From Selenomonas sputigena ATCC 35185 (GTDB lineage Bacteria > Bacillota > Negativicutes > Selenomonadales > Selenomonadaceae), in the NCBI RefSeq assembly GCF_000208405.1, contig NC_015437.1:2349501-2413500 (forward strand): 64,000 bases of DNA. Reading direction: 5' to 3'. The notes under the pieces were generated by a model that was not told the DNA's origin, did no database searches, and worked only from the letters and a program-made list of their open reading frames with translations. How positions within the stretch are numbered: the first letter of the stretch is position 1; each line of letters starts with the position of its first letter. Positions 50,414 to 58,747 of the stretch are shown here, one piece after another. Both the position numbers and the translations under genes were made by a program.

Positions 50414-51397
50414 TCAAATGATGCCGATGAAATGCTGCACGATGAGCGAGACGACGGCGACGGCGATCCAGCAGAAAAGACCGAGCGTGATGGGGCGCAC
50501 GCCGTTCTTGAGGAGCGCCCCGAAATCCGTGTTGAGACCGATGGCGCTCATGGCGAGCACGATGGCGAACTTGCCCGCTTCCCCGAGGAAGTGCGAGAGC
50601 GCTTCGGGCAAGACGCCCGTCGTATTGACGATGGAGGCGACGACGAACCACAGGATGAACATGGGGAAGATGCGCTTGAGGCTGAATCCCTTTCCCTCCG
50701 CCTTGGAATCGCGTGCCGCGAAGAGCGCGAAGGCAAGGCACACGGGCACGATGCACAGCGCACGCGTGAGCTTGACGATCGTCGCATAGCTGCCTGCCTC
50801 GTGGCTGTAGGAGTAGCCGGCCGCGACGACGGACGAGGTATCGTTGATCGCCGTGCCCGCCCACATGCCGAAGCCGAGGTCGCTCATGCCCATGAAGTGT
50901 CCGAGGAAGGGGAAGATGAAGACCGCGATCACGTTGAAGAGGAAGATCGTCGAGATGGAAAAGACGATGTCCTTGTCCTTCGCGCCGATGACGGGCGCGA
51001 CCGCTGCGATGGCAGAGCCGCCGCAGATCGCCGTGCCCGCGCCGATGAGCGTCCGTGCATCACCCTCGACGCCCAAGAGCCTGCCCGCGCCCCAGGCGAC
51101 GAAAAATGCCGTCGCGAGCGTCGACGCCATGACGGCGAGCGACTGCGAGCCGACCGACAGAACATGGTAGAGGTTCATCTCGAAGCCCAAGAGGATGATC
51201 GCATACTGCAGGATCTTCTTGCCCGTGAAGCTGATGCCCGCCTCGAAGTTCTTCGGACGCGCAAGGCGCGCGAAGCACATGCCGAGGAGGATGCCGAAGA
51301 CAGGCCCGCCAATGATGGGGAAGAACTTCCCGAGGACGTATGCGGGAACGGCAAAGAGCAGAGCGTAGGCAATGCCCCGCAAATACTCGCTTTTCAT
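50414..51397 (-). CDS. YeiH-family putative sulfate exporter
   Basis: 327 residues, about ten membrane helices. Family segments include GGPVFGILLGMCFARL, GTAICGGSAIAAVAPVIGAK and WAGTAINDTSSVVAAGY. Members are annotated as sulfate or sulfite exporters from limited evidence; the substrate is uncertain. The ATG has AAGGAG upstream. Its promoter shares an unusual core with that of the fucosyltransferase gene. Confidence 0.92.
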   Translation of the reverse strand: MKSEYLRGIAYALLFAVPAYVLGKFFPIIGGPVFGILLGMCFARLARPKNFEAGISFTGKKILQYAIILLGFEMNLYHVLSVGSQSLAVMASTLATAFFVAWGAGRLLGVEGDARTLIGAGTAICGGSAIAAVAPVIGAKDKDIVFSISTIFLFNVIAVFIFPFLGHFMGMSDLGFGMWAGTAINDTSSVVAAGYSYSHEAGSYATIVKLTRALCIVPVCLAFALFAARDSKAEGKGFSLKRIFPMFILWFVVASIVNTTGVLPEALSHFLGEAGKFAIVLAMSAIGLNTDFGALLKNGVRPITLGLFCWIAVAVVSLIVQHFIGII

Positions 51398-51505
51398 GAT
51401 GGAAAAACATCTCCTTTGACTGGGAAAACCAAGCGGTCAAGCCCAAGGCAAGACCGTGCAGCTTGGAAAATCGCCGCATGATTCGGAAAATGCGGCATCT
51501 CCTTT

Positions 51506-51533
51506 AGTGTACTATGAAAGTCCAAGAAGTCAA
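51506..51533 (-). promoter_or_regulatory. yeiH promoter with shared TTGAC-(T/C)TCTTG core
   Basis: On the minus strand TTGACT (51533-51528), 16 nt, TACACT (51511-51506); the spacer TCTTGGACTTTCATAG is nearly that of the promoter at 53783. The rest of 51398-51701 holds no gene. Confidence 0.7.
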
Positions 51534-51701
51534 GCCCAAGGACGACTTATGTCGCAAGATATTCTCAATAAAACTTCTCATCGTATCGCCACCCGAGCGC
51601 CGCAGTGTGCACTGCGCTTTTCCCGGCTTGGCTATCAGAAGGACGGCGCCATCACGAACCTGCCCCTCTATCTTGCAGCAAGGGCAAAAGACTTTTTATC
51701 A

Positions 51702-53645
51702 TTACGAAATCTCATAGCGGCGAAAGCGAGCGGCTTCTTCTTCGCTCAGACGGACGCGGACGCGCGTGCCGCGCTCGTCGTAGTCCGTCTGAAGCACCCG
51801 CCCCGCCTCGTGCAGGCGCGTGACGGCTGCATTCTCCGTAAAAGGGATGTGAAGCGTAAGTTCGACCTCGCCCGTGCGAAAGAATGAGGCGATCCTTTCC
51901 TGCAGTTCGACAAGCCCCGCGCCCGTCCTCGCAGAGATGGCGCAGCCCTCGCGGCCGCGCAGGAGGCGCAGGACGGCGGGCGGCAGATGCACTTCTTCCA
52001 AGGACGGAATCTCGCCCTCGGAAAAGCCGCCCGCCGCGTCGCTCCCCGCTGCCTCGTACCTCGCATCGCCCATCGTATCGACATGCGCCGCTGCCTCGCC
52101 TCCGCCCGTGCCGCCTGCGCCGTTCGTCAGGCGATCGAGCTTGTTCAGCACATAGAGCATGGGCTTTTCGGCTGCGCCAAGCTCTTTGAGAACTTCAGTG
52201 ACGGCCTCGATCTGGAACTCGGCAGCCTCGTTCGACACATCGACGACATGCAGCAGAATGTCGGCTTCGACGACCTCTTCGAGCGTTGCGTGAAAGGCCT
52301 GCACGAGCGTATGCGGCAGCTTCTGTATAAAGCCCACGGTATCGGTCACGAGGATTTCGCGGCCGTCCGCGAGCCGAAGAGAGCGCGTCGTCGGGTCGAG
52401 CGTCGCAAAGAGCTTGTCCTCGGCGAAGACATCCGCGCCCGTCAAGGCGTTCAAGAGCGTCGACTTGCCGGCGTTCGTATAGCCGACGAGGGCGGCGACG
52501 GGGATGCGCGCGGCGCGGCGGCGCTCGCGATGCAGCAATCGCTCCTTCTTGAGGCGCTCGATCTCGCCCTCGATGTCGTGGATGCGACGACGGATGCGAC
52601 GACGGTCGACTTCGAGCTTCGTCTCGCCGGGGCCGCGCGTGCCGATGCCGCCGCCGAGCCTTGAGAGCACGAGTCCCTGTCCCAAGATGCGCGGCAAACT
52701 GTACTTCATCTGCGCCAGCTCGACCTGCAGCTTGCCCGCCGCCGTACGCGCTCTCTGCGCGAAGATGTCGAGGATCAGCGCCGTGCGGTCGAGGATCTTC
52801 ACGCCGAGCGCCATTTCGAGATTCCTCTGCTGCGACGGCGTAAGCTCATCGTCGAAAATGACAAGCGTCGCACGCTCGTTCTGGATGAACATCGCCATCT
52901 CCTCGACCTTGCCGCGCCCCAAAAAGAGCGCCGTATCGGGCTTCGCCTTCTTCTGGATGAACGTGCCGACGACGGTCGCGCCCGCCGTGCGTGCAAGCTC
53001 TGCCAGCTCGGCGAGCGAATCCTCCGTCATCCACAGAGCGCAGGCCATGGGCGCATCGATCCCGGCGAGCACGGCGCGTTCCTCCTCATCGTCCGTCGCC
53101 TGCGTACGCTCCCTCGAAAGACGCTTGTTGATGCTCTGGATGAGCGGCGTCAGGCGGATGCGATTCAGATGATCGGCGCGCACAGGGCCGAAAAGCTGCA
53201 CTTCGAGCGTGCCGTCCTCTTCCTTCTCGCCCGTGAAGAAGCCAAGGCAGCCGACGCTCTCGCCTGAAAGCCGCCCGATAGCCGCCATCGCGTCGAAGCG
53301 CAGGCGGCGAAGCGACGAGATGTCGGGATCGCTGAGCTCCGTATCGCCGCTCGGATGCGTATGGATGCAGCGCACGCCCGAAAGACGCACCTCCGAGCGG
53401 GCATCGACGGCGGGCAAATCGACCGTCCACGTGTTGCCGACGGAAATTTCGATGATGCGCCCCTTGCGGTCGACGTAGACGGCGACTTCGCGCCCGATTT
53501 CCTCCGTGACGGCGATGAGCCTCTCATTCAGTTCCTTCGTCGAAAGCTGCCCGACCGGCACGCTCAGATCGTAGAGGCTCTGCAGTTCTCGCATGATATG
53601 CGGCTTGAGATTCTGAATCTCTCCCTGGATTCTTTTGTCCTTCAT
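51702..53645 (-). CDS. hflX: GTPase HflX with N-terminal JAMM-like domain
   Basis: 647 residues, much longer than E. coli HflX (426). Residues 1-190 carry a domain with a JAMM-type motif, HTHPSGDTELSDPD (about 95-108). The HflX nucleotide-binding-like domain follows (about 200-380; LGRGKVEEM, GPGETKLEVDRRRI), then the G domain: GYTNAGKST (G1), DTVGFI (G3) and NKLD (G4), with a Gly/Ala-rich insert after G4. HflX splits stalled ribosomes after heat or antibiotic stress. AAAGGAGG precedes the ATG at 53645. Confidence 0.95.
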   Translation of the reverse strand: MKDKRIQGEIQNLKPHIMRELQSLYDLSVPVGQLSTKELNERLIAVTEEIGREVAVYVDRKGRIIEISVGNTWTVDLPAVDARSEVRLSGVRCIHTHPSGDTELSDPDISSLRRLRFDAMAAIGRLSGESVGCLGFFTGEKEEDGTLEVQLFGPVRADHLNRIRLTPLIQSINKRLSRERTQATDDEEERAVLAGIDAPMACALWMTEDSLAELAELARTAGATVVGTFIQKKAKPDTALFLGRGKVEEMAMFIQNERATLVIFDDELTPSQQRNLEMALGVKILDRTALILDIFAQRARTAAGKLQVELAQMKYSLPRILGQGLVLSRLGGGIGTRGPGETKLEVDRRRIRRRIHDIEGEIERLKKERLLHRERRRAARIPVAALVGYTNAGKSTLLNALTGADVFAEDKLFATLDPTTRSLRLADGREILVTDTVGFIQKLPHTLVQAFHATLEEVVEADILLHVVDVSNEAAEFQIEAVTEVLKELGAAEKPMLYVLNKLDRLTNGAGGTGGGEAAAHVDTMGDARYEAAGSDAAGGFSEGEIPSLEEVHLPPAVLRLLRGREGCAISARTGAGLVELQERIASFFRTGEVELTLHIPFTENAAVTRLHEAGRVLQTDYDERGTRVRVRLSEEEAARFRRYEIS

Positions 53646-53782
53646 GACGCCTCCTTTGTTGTGAAGCCTACGGCTAGACTTATACACATTCTGCATTATT
53701 GACCTTCATTTCGGACTCTCTGGATCGTGAGTCACAGCTTCTTTCGTTCTTGAATCAAACGCCTGTCCCCAGCTCTTCGGGC

Positions 53783-53810
53783 TTGACCTCTTGAGGTTTC
53801 ATGGTACACT
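53783..53810 (+). promoter_or_regulatory. Promoter of the fucosyltransferase gene
   Basis: TTGACC (53783-53788), 16 nt (TCTTGAGGTTTCATGG), TACACT (53805-53810). Closely similar to the yeiH promoter on the other strand. Confidence 0.7.
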
Positions 53811-53848
53811 ATAGAGGGAATTACAGAAAGAGAGGCGACAAAATCCGT

Positions 53849-54757
53849 ATGCAGATCATTATGTTGAATGGTGGACTGGGAAACCAAATGTTCCAATACA
53901 TCTTTGCGTTGTATTTGGCACAGAAGGATGCACATGTTGTATTGGAAGACTCTGCTTTCTTCGATGCACATGTCGAACCCGATTTGTTTAAGATACCGAA
54001 GTTCTTTCCAGCAGGAATTTTCCCGCGACTGAGCGAGTATTTCTCACCCGATGTTTGGGAGGAAATGCTACTTCTCAAAGAACGTGGGAAATCGATGATT
54101 GAACAACTTTACGAAGGCGGTCTCCCGATCCACTATGTACAAGAGATGAACTCTGCAGGTCCTTCTTGTGCAGCTCCAACTACAATCATAAAAAAAGACG
54201 CCCCCGCTGTATCCGTAAACTTATCCCATGAGCAAACAGTTTATTTTTGGGGTTATTGGATCACAGATTTCTATTTTAGAGAGATTCAAGATACATTTTT
54301 ATCTCAGTTTCATTTTCCTTCATTCCCGACAACCGCACAGGAAGAGATGGCACGAAGAATCTGTTCATTTCAGAATGCAGCGGCAATCCACGTGCGACGC
54401 GGCGATATGGCAAAGCTCGGACGATCGAACCCCCTGCAATATTTTAGACAGGCCATTCGTAAGCTAGAGAGCCTGATTCATGTCGATCATTTCTATTTGT
54501 TCTCTGACGATCTTCCCTATTGTATGAATCATGCAAAGGAACTTGGCCTCACCTCCATCCGATCCCGCCTGACTGTTGTAGACGGAAATCGCGGTGCACA
54601 CGACTATGTCGACATGCAGCTAATGTCACTCTGCCGCTTTCGTATCATCGACCAGAGCAGTTTCAGCTTTCTTGCGGGGTTGCTATGCCGACTGCCTGGG
54701 AATCTCACAATTTTTTACGACGCATCGAAACTTTCAGGATGTAGCTTTTCGATCTAG
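53849..54757 (+). CDS. GT11-family alpha-1,2-fucosyltransferase-like glycosyltransferase
   Basis: 302 residues. The N-terminal signature NGGLGNQMFQYIFALYLAQ, the donor-binding HVRRGD (about 186-191) and YLFSDD (about 222) mark family GT11. It would transfer fucose (or another deoxysugar from a GDP-sugar) to a surface glycan. Codon use and base composition are clearly more AT-rich than the neighbours, and no other surface-glycan gene is near, so recent acquisition is likely. The ribosome-binding site (GAGAGG, 13 nt away) is poor. Confidence 0.9.
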   Translation: MQIIMLNGGLGNQMFQYIFALYLAQKDAHVVLEDSAFFDAHVEPDLFKIPKFFPAGIFPRLSEYFSPDVWEEMLLLKERGKSMIEQLYEGGLPIHYVQEMNSAGPSCAAPTTIIKKDAPAVSVNLSHEQTVYFWGYWITDFYFREIQDTFLSQFHFPSFPTTAQEEMARRICSFQNAAAIHVRRGDMAKLGRSNPLQYFRQAIRKLESLIHVDHFYLFSDDLPYCMNHAKELGLTSIRSRLTVVDGNRGAHDYVDMQLMSLCRFRIIDQSSFSFLAGLLCRLPGNLTIFYDASKLSGCSFSI

Positions 54758-54843
54758 AGCAATGCATTCTGGTAAAAATAAAATTAATTTGGTGCGGTAC
54801 GAGATTTATTCCGTTCCACTGCCCAATTGCAATACCGATACTT

Positions 54844-55842
54844 TCACCCTCGATTGACGATATTCTGGATCTGCTTGAGCGTGATGGAGATCGTGCCGTC
54901 TTCGCCGCGGCGGAACTCGACGAATTCCGTGTTGTCGAAGTAGTCCGTCGGGATCACAAGCTCGATGCCCGTGTCCGTTTTGAGCTTGTGATTCTTCATC
55001 TTCTTCAGGATGGATTCCTTGTCCATCTCCACGGGCGCAGCGAATCCTGCTTCCTCGATCGCCCGCTCGTAGTCCGCCTGCATGGCGGGATTGCCCTTGA
55101 ATACCTCGCGGCCAACTTCCAAGGGATTCACTGCATCTTTTTCGGCAAGCTCGCCCGCGACGAAGGATTTGACGGCAGCCGCCGTCTCCACGGCATCGCC
55201 GCCGTAGGCTTCGGCGACCTTCTTCGCCGTATCGCTCGCCTTCTTCAAAGCCTCGCGCGCCGAAGGCGCCTGTCCGCATTCCAAGACAAGCTCGGGCAGG
55301 ACGAAGATGGCGTTGCCGTCGACGCTGTAGCGCTTGGCACGCACATAGGCAGCGAACGTCGAAAGATCGACGAAGGCGAACTCGTCCATCGTCGCCGAAG
55401 CGCTCGGCAAAAGGGAGCCGCACGCCGAAAGCTCCGCCGAAAGCCCGCTCTCCGTATCGACAACGGCGGGCGAAAAGCCCGCATGGCTGCGGCAGAGGAA
55501 GACGATGAGCTCGCGCCGCTCATCTTCGTGCACTTCGAGCACGAAGAGCAGCATGCTCGCCGCCTCTGCCGCATGGGAAAACGCACGCAGAAAGCTCTCC
55601 GCCAGAATACGCGAAAACGCGAGGAAGTCCTTCTCGCCCGCAAGATAGTCGGCAATTTCCTTCCTGCACTCGCTGTCCTCGTAAAACGTCCCCGCCTTCT
55701 TGTCGGGACTCTTGCGGCTCTTCTCGATATGTGCGAGGAGGTATTCGCTCGTCTCGCCCGTAAGCGGCAGCTCCGCCGCCGAAAGAAGCGAAGAGCCCGC
55801 CGCGTCGAGAATATGAAGCGCCGCCTTGTCGATTGTGGTCAT
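54844..55842 (-). CDS. 37-kDa nucleoid-associated protein (NA37/YejK-like)
   Basis: 332 residues. The N-terminal signature IDKAALHILDAAGSSLLSAA and the C-terminal ELVIPTDYFDNTEFVEFRRG, followed by EDGTISITLKQI, match the NA37 family. These proteins associate with the nucleoid; function is poorly defined. The gene stands alone, converging with the fucosyltransferase gene. Confidence 0.88.
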   Translation of the reverse strand: MTTIDKAALHILDAAGSSLLSAAELPLTGETSEYLLAHIEKSRKSPDKKAGTFYEDSECRKEIADYLAGEKDFLAFSRILAESFLRAFSHAAEAASMLLFVLEVHEDERRELIVFLCRSHAGFSPAVVDTESGLSAELSACGSLLPSASATMDEFAFVDLSTFAAYVRAKRYSVDGNAIFVLPELVLECGQAPSAREALKKASDTAKKVAEAYGGDAVETAAAVKSFVAGELAEKDAVNPLEVGREVFKGNPAMQADYERAIEEAGFAAPVEMDKESILKKMKNHKLKTDTGIELVIPTDYFDNTEFVEFRRGEDGTISITLKQIQNIVNRG

Positions 55843-56076
55843 ATTGTACCGCCTTTCGGAGGACGACCCGAATCTCTCTGATCTTCCCCTTTATCGTTCA
55901 TCATCATTCTATCAGAAAATCTTAGCATCGCCTATAGAAAAAAGAAGGATTTCCAATCATCGACGGGGAATTAAAGCAAAAGGGTTTTCTCTGCAGAGCG
56001 TACGGCAGAGAGCGGGCGGTCGTGGATTCGCCCCGCACACGATACAGCGATTCCAGGGAACGGGAGAGATTATGCC

Positions 56077-56568
56077 ATGGAAAAGGAGCATGTGACAACA
56101 GGCAGGAAGGTCTACCTGGGCAATCATTCCATTGAATATGAAGCGTTCATCGCCGAGCCGCGCCTGATCGAGGTCGATCCGATGGAGTGGCAGAAGTATA
56201 TGTCGGAGCAGGCGAAGCGGCGCTTGAAGAAGGCGGAGGCGAAGGCGCGCAAGAAGGCCGAGGCGGAAGAAGCGGCGCGTCGAGCGGCAGAAGAAGAGCG
56301 AAAGCGCGAGGAGGAAGCGGCAGCCAGGGCGGCGGCAGGGGAAGCTGCATCTGGCGAGGAATCGCCCGAGGACATCGCCGCACGCATCGCGGGAGACAGG
56401 ACGCAGGCGCAGGCGGACATCTTGGATATCGCCAAGCATACGGTCGAGGAAGCGCCCCAGGCGGAAGACGTCGCCTCGCGCATCGAGCGCGAGCGGCGCG
56501 AGCGTCAGGCGGCGCTCCTCGACTTGGCGAAACAGCAGCAGCAGTTGGCGGCAAAGCGAAGCCGATGA
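56077..56568 (+). CDS. Unrecognised coiled-coil protein
   Basis: 163 residues. The first 45 are ordered (TGRKVYLGNHSIEYEAFIAE); the rest is highly charged, Lys/Glu/Ala-rich and helical, likely a long coiled coil from about 45 to 85, with a second helical region to the end. GGGAGA precedes the ATG. No signal peptide. No family recognised. Confidence 0.7.
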   Translation: MEKEHVTTGRKVYLGNHSIEYEAFIAEPRLIEVDPMEWQKYMSEQAKRRLKKAEAKARKKAEAEEAARRAAEEERKREEEAAARAAAGEAASGEESPEDIAARIAGDRTQAQADILDIAKHTVEEAPQAEDVASRIERERRERQAALLDLAKQQQQLAAKRSR

Positions 56569-56609
56569 TCGAAAAGCGGCTTTTGCAAACGGAGCGCTTG
56601 GACTTTTCT

Positions 56610-56648
56610 CAACTCAATATACGCGCAAATGCTCACTTTGCAGGGATT
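56610..56648. repeat. Hairpin repeat, copy 3
   Basis: TACGCGCAAATGCTCACTTTGCAGGGATTGTGCGCGCC, similar to copies 1 and 2. A TTGACC core like those at 51506 and 53783 follows at 56694, but with a poor -10. Confidence 0.5.
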
Positions 56649-56732
56649 GTGCGCGCCTCTTACATGAAAAGTCCATCGGTCTCCCCCTCAGGCTTGACCC
56701 CTTGGATTTTTACGGTAAATCGTCAGAAAATC

Positions 56733-56761
56733 TTGACAAGTCAAACCATTTGCTGTATAAT
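56733..56761 (+). promoter_or_regulatory. Consensus promoter of the small RNA
   Basis: TTGACA (56733-56738), 17 nt, TATAAT (56756-56761): full consensus on the plus strand. Confidence 0.92.
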
Positions 56762-56767
56762 GAAAGC

Positions 56768-56985
56768 AAGCAAAGGGGGGAAAAAGAGGCCGGCGGATGA
56801 AGTGACCGGTACCTGCGCTTGACGGGGGCAGTCAAAGGAAGCCTCCGAATACTCGGAAAGGAGGAGAATCCGATGGGACGGTGAGTCTCGAAAAAAAGTC
56901 GGATGAGAAGTGAATGACGAAAGAATCGTGCCTGAACGAATAACCGCCGCGCGAAAGCGCGGCGGTTATTCGTTCTTTGCGTTTC
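56768..56985 (+). ncRNA. Structured small RNA of about 215 nt, unrecognised
   Basis: A consensus promoter, a stretch with several clear hairpins and a strong terminator, with no long coding frame. Stems: GCCGG/CCGGT (56789 on), TTGAC/GTCAA (56819), CCTCCGA/TCGG.AAGGAGG (56842), and ATCCGA/TCGGAT enclosing GGGAC/GTCTC. AAAGGAGG followed by ATG-GGA-CGG-TGA makes a perfect-looking 3-codon minigene (56873). A 9-codon frame (MTKESCLNE) at 56913-56942 ends at the terminator. The downstream gene is on the opposite strand. It fits no RNA family I can name. Confidence 0.75.
56938..56980 (+). terminator. Terminator of the small RNA
   Basis: AATAACCGCCGCGC, GAAA and GCGCGGCGGTTATT form a perfect 14-bp stem with a GNRA-type loop, followed by CGTTCTTTG. 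Confidence 0.88.
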
Positions 56986-57083
56986 GTCAATACATCGCAG
57001 CAATCCGGGCAGGCCCAGAGCGATGGCCGCCATCTTTTCGCATGTTCGGCCATGCGCGTCCAAAGCGGTTCAATCCCACTTCG

Positions 57084-57722
57084 CTATACCAGCAGTTCGC
57101 CGAGATTTTTCATGATCTTCACATGCGGCAGCGCCTCGAAGGCGGCTCTTTCCGTCGTGCCCGTGAGCACGGCGGCGAAATCGACGCCGGCCGCCTACGC
57201 TGCTTCGGCGTCGACCAAGTTGTCCCCCGTGTAGATGACCTCGGACTTTGCCGCGCCGAAGCGGCGGCAGGCGGCGAGAATGCCTTCGGGCGAGGGCTTG
57301 AACGTCTCAACGTCCTCGCAGCCGATGACGAAGTCGAGAAGATGCGTGACATTTTCAGCGATGAACTTCTCCATGATGCGATGGCGCGTCTTCGTCGAGA
57401 TGATGGCGGTCTTCGCACCTGCCGCACGCAATTTTTCGAGGAGCGGCAGCGTCTCGGGATAGAAATGCGTATTCGGCGTCATTTCCTTGTCGGCCTCCTT
57501 GCGATAGCTGACGAGGAAACGCTCACATTCCGCTGCCTCCTCGATGCCCGCAATGCGGCGGATCGCTTCGTCCATCGGCAGGCCGATCGTGCGGCGGATC
57601 GCCTCGTCGGGCACGTCGTCGTAACCGAGCCGCTTGAGTGTCGTATGAAAGCAGCCTGTGATGCCCTTTTCCGAATTTGCAAGCGTATAGTCGAAATCAA
57701 ACAGATAATAGCGGTATTTCAT
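57084..57722 (-). pseudogene. HAD-family phosphatase interrupted by an in-frame amber codon
   Basis: A 213-codon frame with one internal TAG at 57197-57195 (codon 176). Upstream are the HAD motifs DFDYTLANS (nucleophile Asp), STKT (motif II), KPSPEGI (motif III) and GDNLVDAEAA. Downstream, in the same frame, AAGVDFAAVLTGTTERAAFE and ALPHVKIMKNLGELLV complete the family's C-terminus. The truncated form lacks the last strand. Nonsense mutation, sequencing error or read-through cannot be told apart here. It resembles PGMB/Gph-type sugar-phosphate phosphatases. It follows the Gfo/Idh gene on the minus strand direction at 10 nt spacing upstream. Confidence 0.85.
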
Positions 57723-57731
57723 TCATTCACC

Positions 57732-58733
57732 TCAAGATCTTTCTACAGCCGCTTCTTCCTCGGGGTACTTGACGCCCCAGGTCGTCCGCAGCTTCGTCAT
57801 GACCTCCATGACGCCCCGCGTATAGTCGAGGCGCATCTCGTTTCCTTCCCCGCGGACGGCGCGCTCCATCGCGAGGACCTCGTAATCGAGCGCTTTTTCC
57901 GTCTCGCCCGCCGCAACATCTTCCCGGCTTCCATCTGCCGCCCAGATGATGGAAGCACGGTCGGCACGCGGATAGTCGCAGATCTCGATATAAGCGTCGT
58001 CGAAGGAGAACACCGCTCGCTTGGGCTGCTTGGCGTGAAGGGACAGCGTGATGGCGGCCATTTCCTCGGCGCTGTTCTTAAGCACGATGACCGCCTGCTC
58101 GTCGACGCCGCTCGGTGCAAGACGCGCCCGAGAGACGATTTCCTCAGGGTTTTCCGCAAGGAAGAAACGTGCGCAGGACAAAGCGTAGACGCCGATGTCG
58201 AGGAGTGCGCCGCCCGCGAGACGGAGATTGAAGAAGCGGTTTTCCATATCGTAAGGCTTATAACTGCCGAAGCTCAGCTGCGCGAGACGAAGCGAGCCGA
58301 ACTCGCCCGCCTCGATGCGCGAGGCGAGCGCACGATAGAGCGGCATGTGGTAGATCGTCATCGCCTCAGCGAGGACGAGTCCCTTCTCCTCGGCGAGAGA
58401 GGCCGCCGTCGCAAGCTCGTGCGCATTGAGCGTGATAGCCTTTTCCGCGAGTACATGCTTGCCGGCGGAGAGCGCCTGCATGATGTAGGGCGCATGCGTA
58501 TTGTGCGGCGTCGAGATGTAGACGATGTCAATGTCCGGGTCGGCGAGGAGAGCCGCCGGCGTATCGTACGCTTTTTCTATGCCGAACTCTGCCGCAAAGT
58601 CCCTCACCTTCTGCGGCGTGCGCCCCGCTGCAGCGCAGAAGCCGCGTCCGAGCCGCTGCAGCGCCTGCGCCATTTCATGCGCGATCGTGCCGCAGCCGAT
58701 CGTCGCCCAGCGGCAGGTTCTCTTCTTTTCCAT
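57732..58733 (-). CDS. Gfo/Idh/MocA-family oxidoreductase
   Basis: 333 residues. The N-terminal Rossmann fold has IGCGTIA (about 12-18); YISTPHNTH (about 71) and AEKAITLN (Lys of the EKP-type motif, about 94) follow; DIGVYAL (about 174) lies in the C-terminal domain. NAD(P)-dependent dehydrogenase of sugars or inositols; the substrate is unknown. AAGGGG precedes the ATG at 58733. Placed 14 nt after the DUF819 gene and 9 nt before the HAD gene, so the three probably form an operon. Confidence 0.93.
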   Translation of the reverse strand: MEKKRTCRWATIGCGTIAHEMAQALQRLGRGFCAAAGRTPQKVRDFAAEFGIEKAYDTPAALLADPDIDIVYISTPHNTHAPYIMQALSAGKHVLAEKAITLNAHELATAASLAEEKGLVLAEAMTIYHMPLYRALASRIEAGEFGSLRLAQLSFGSYKPYDMENRFFNLRLAGGALLDIGVYALSCARFFLAENPEEIVSRARLAPSGVDEQAVIVLKNSAEEMAAITLSLHAKQPKRAVFSFDDAYIEICDYPRADRASIIWAADGSREDVAAGETEKALDYEVLAMERAVRGEGNEMRLDYTRGVMEVMTKLRTTWGVKYPEEEAAVERS

Positions 58734-58747
58734 AACGTACAACCCCT

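Noticed and set aside
56768-56985. Small RNA as 6S RNA, tmRNA, SRP RNA or a known riboswitch
   Set aside because: It lacks the long central-bubble rod of 6S, the tag frame and tRNA-like ends of tmRNA and the SRP helix 8 motif, and I could not match any riboswitch core; no gene follows in its direction.
57195-57197. Amber codon in the HAD gene as pyrrolysine
   Set aside because: No sign of methylamine genes or pyl functions; HAD phosphatases have no conserved special residue at this place.
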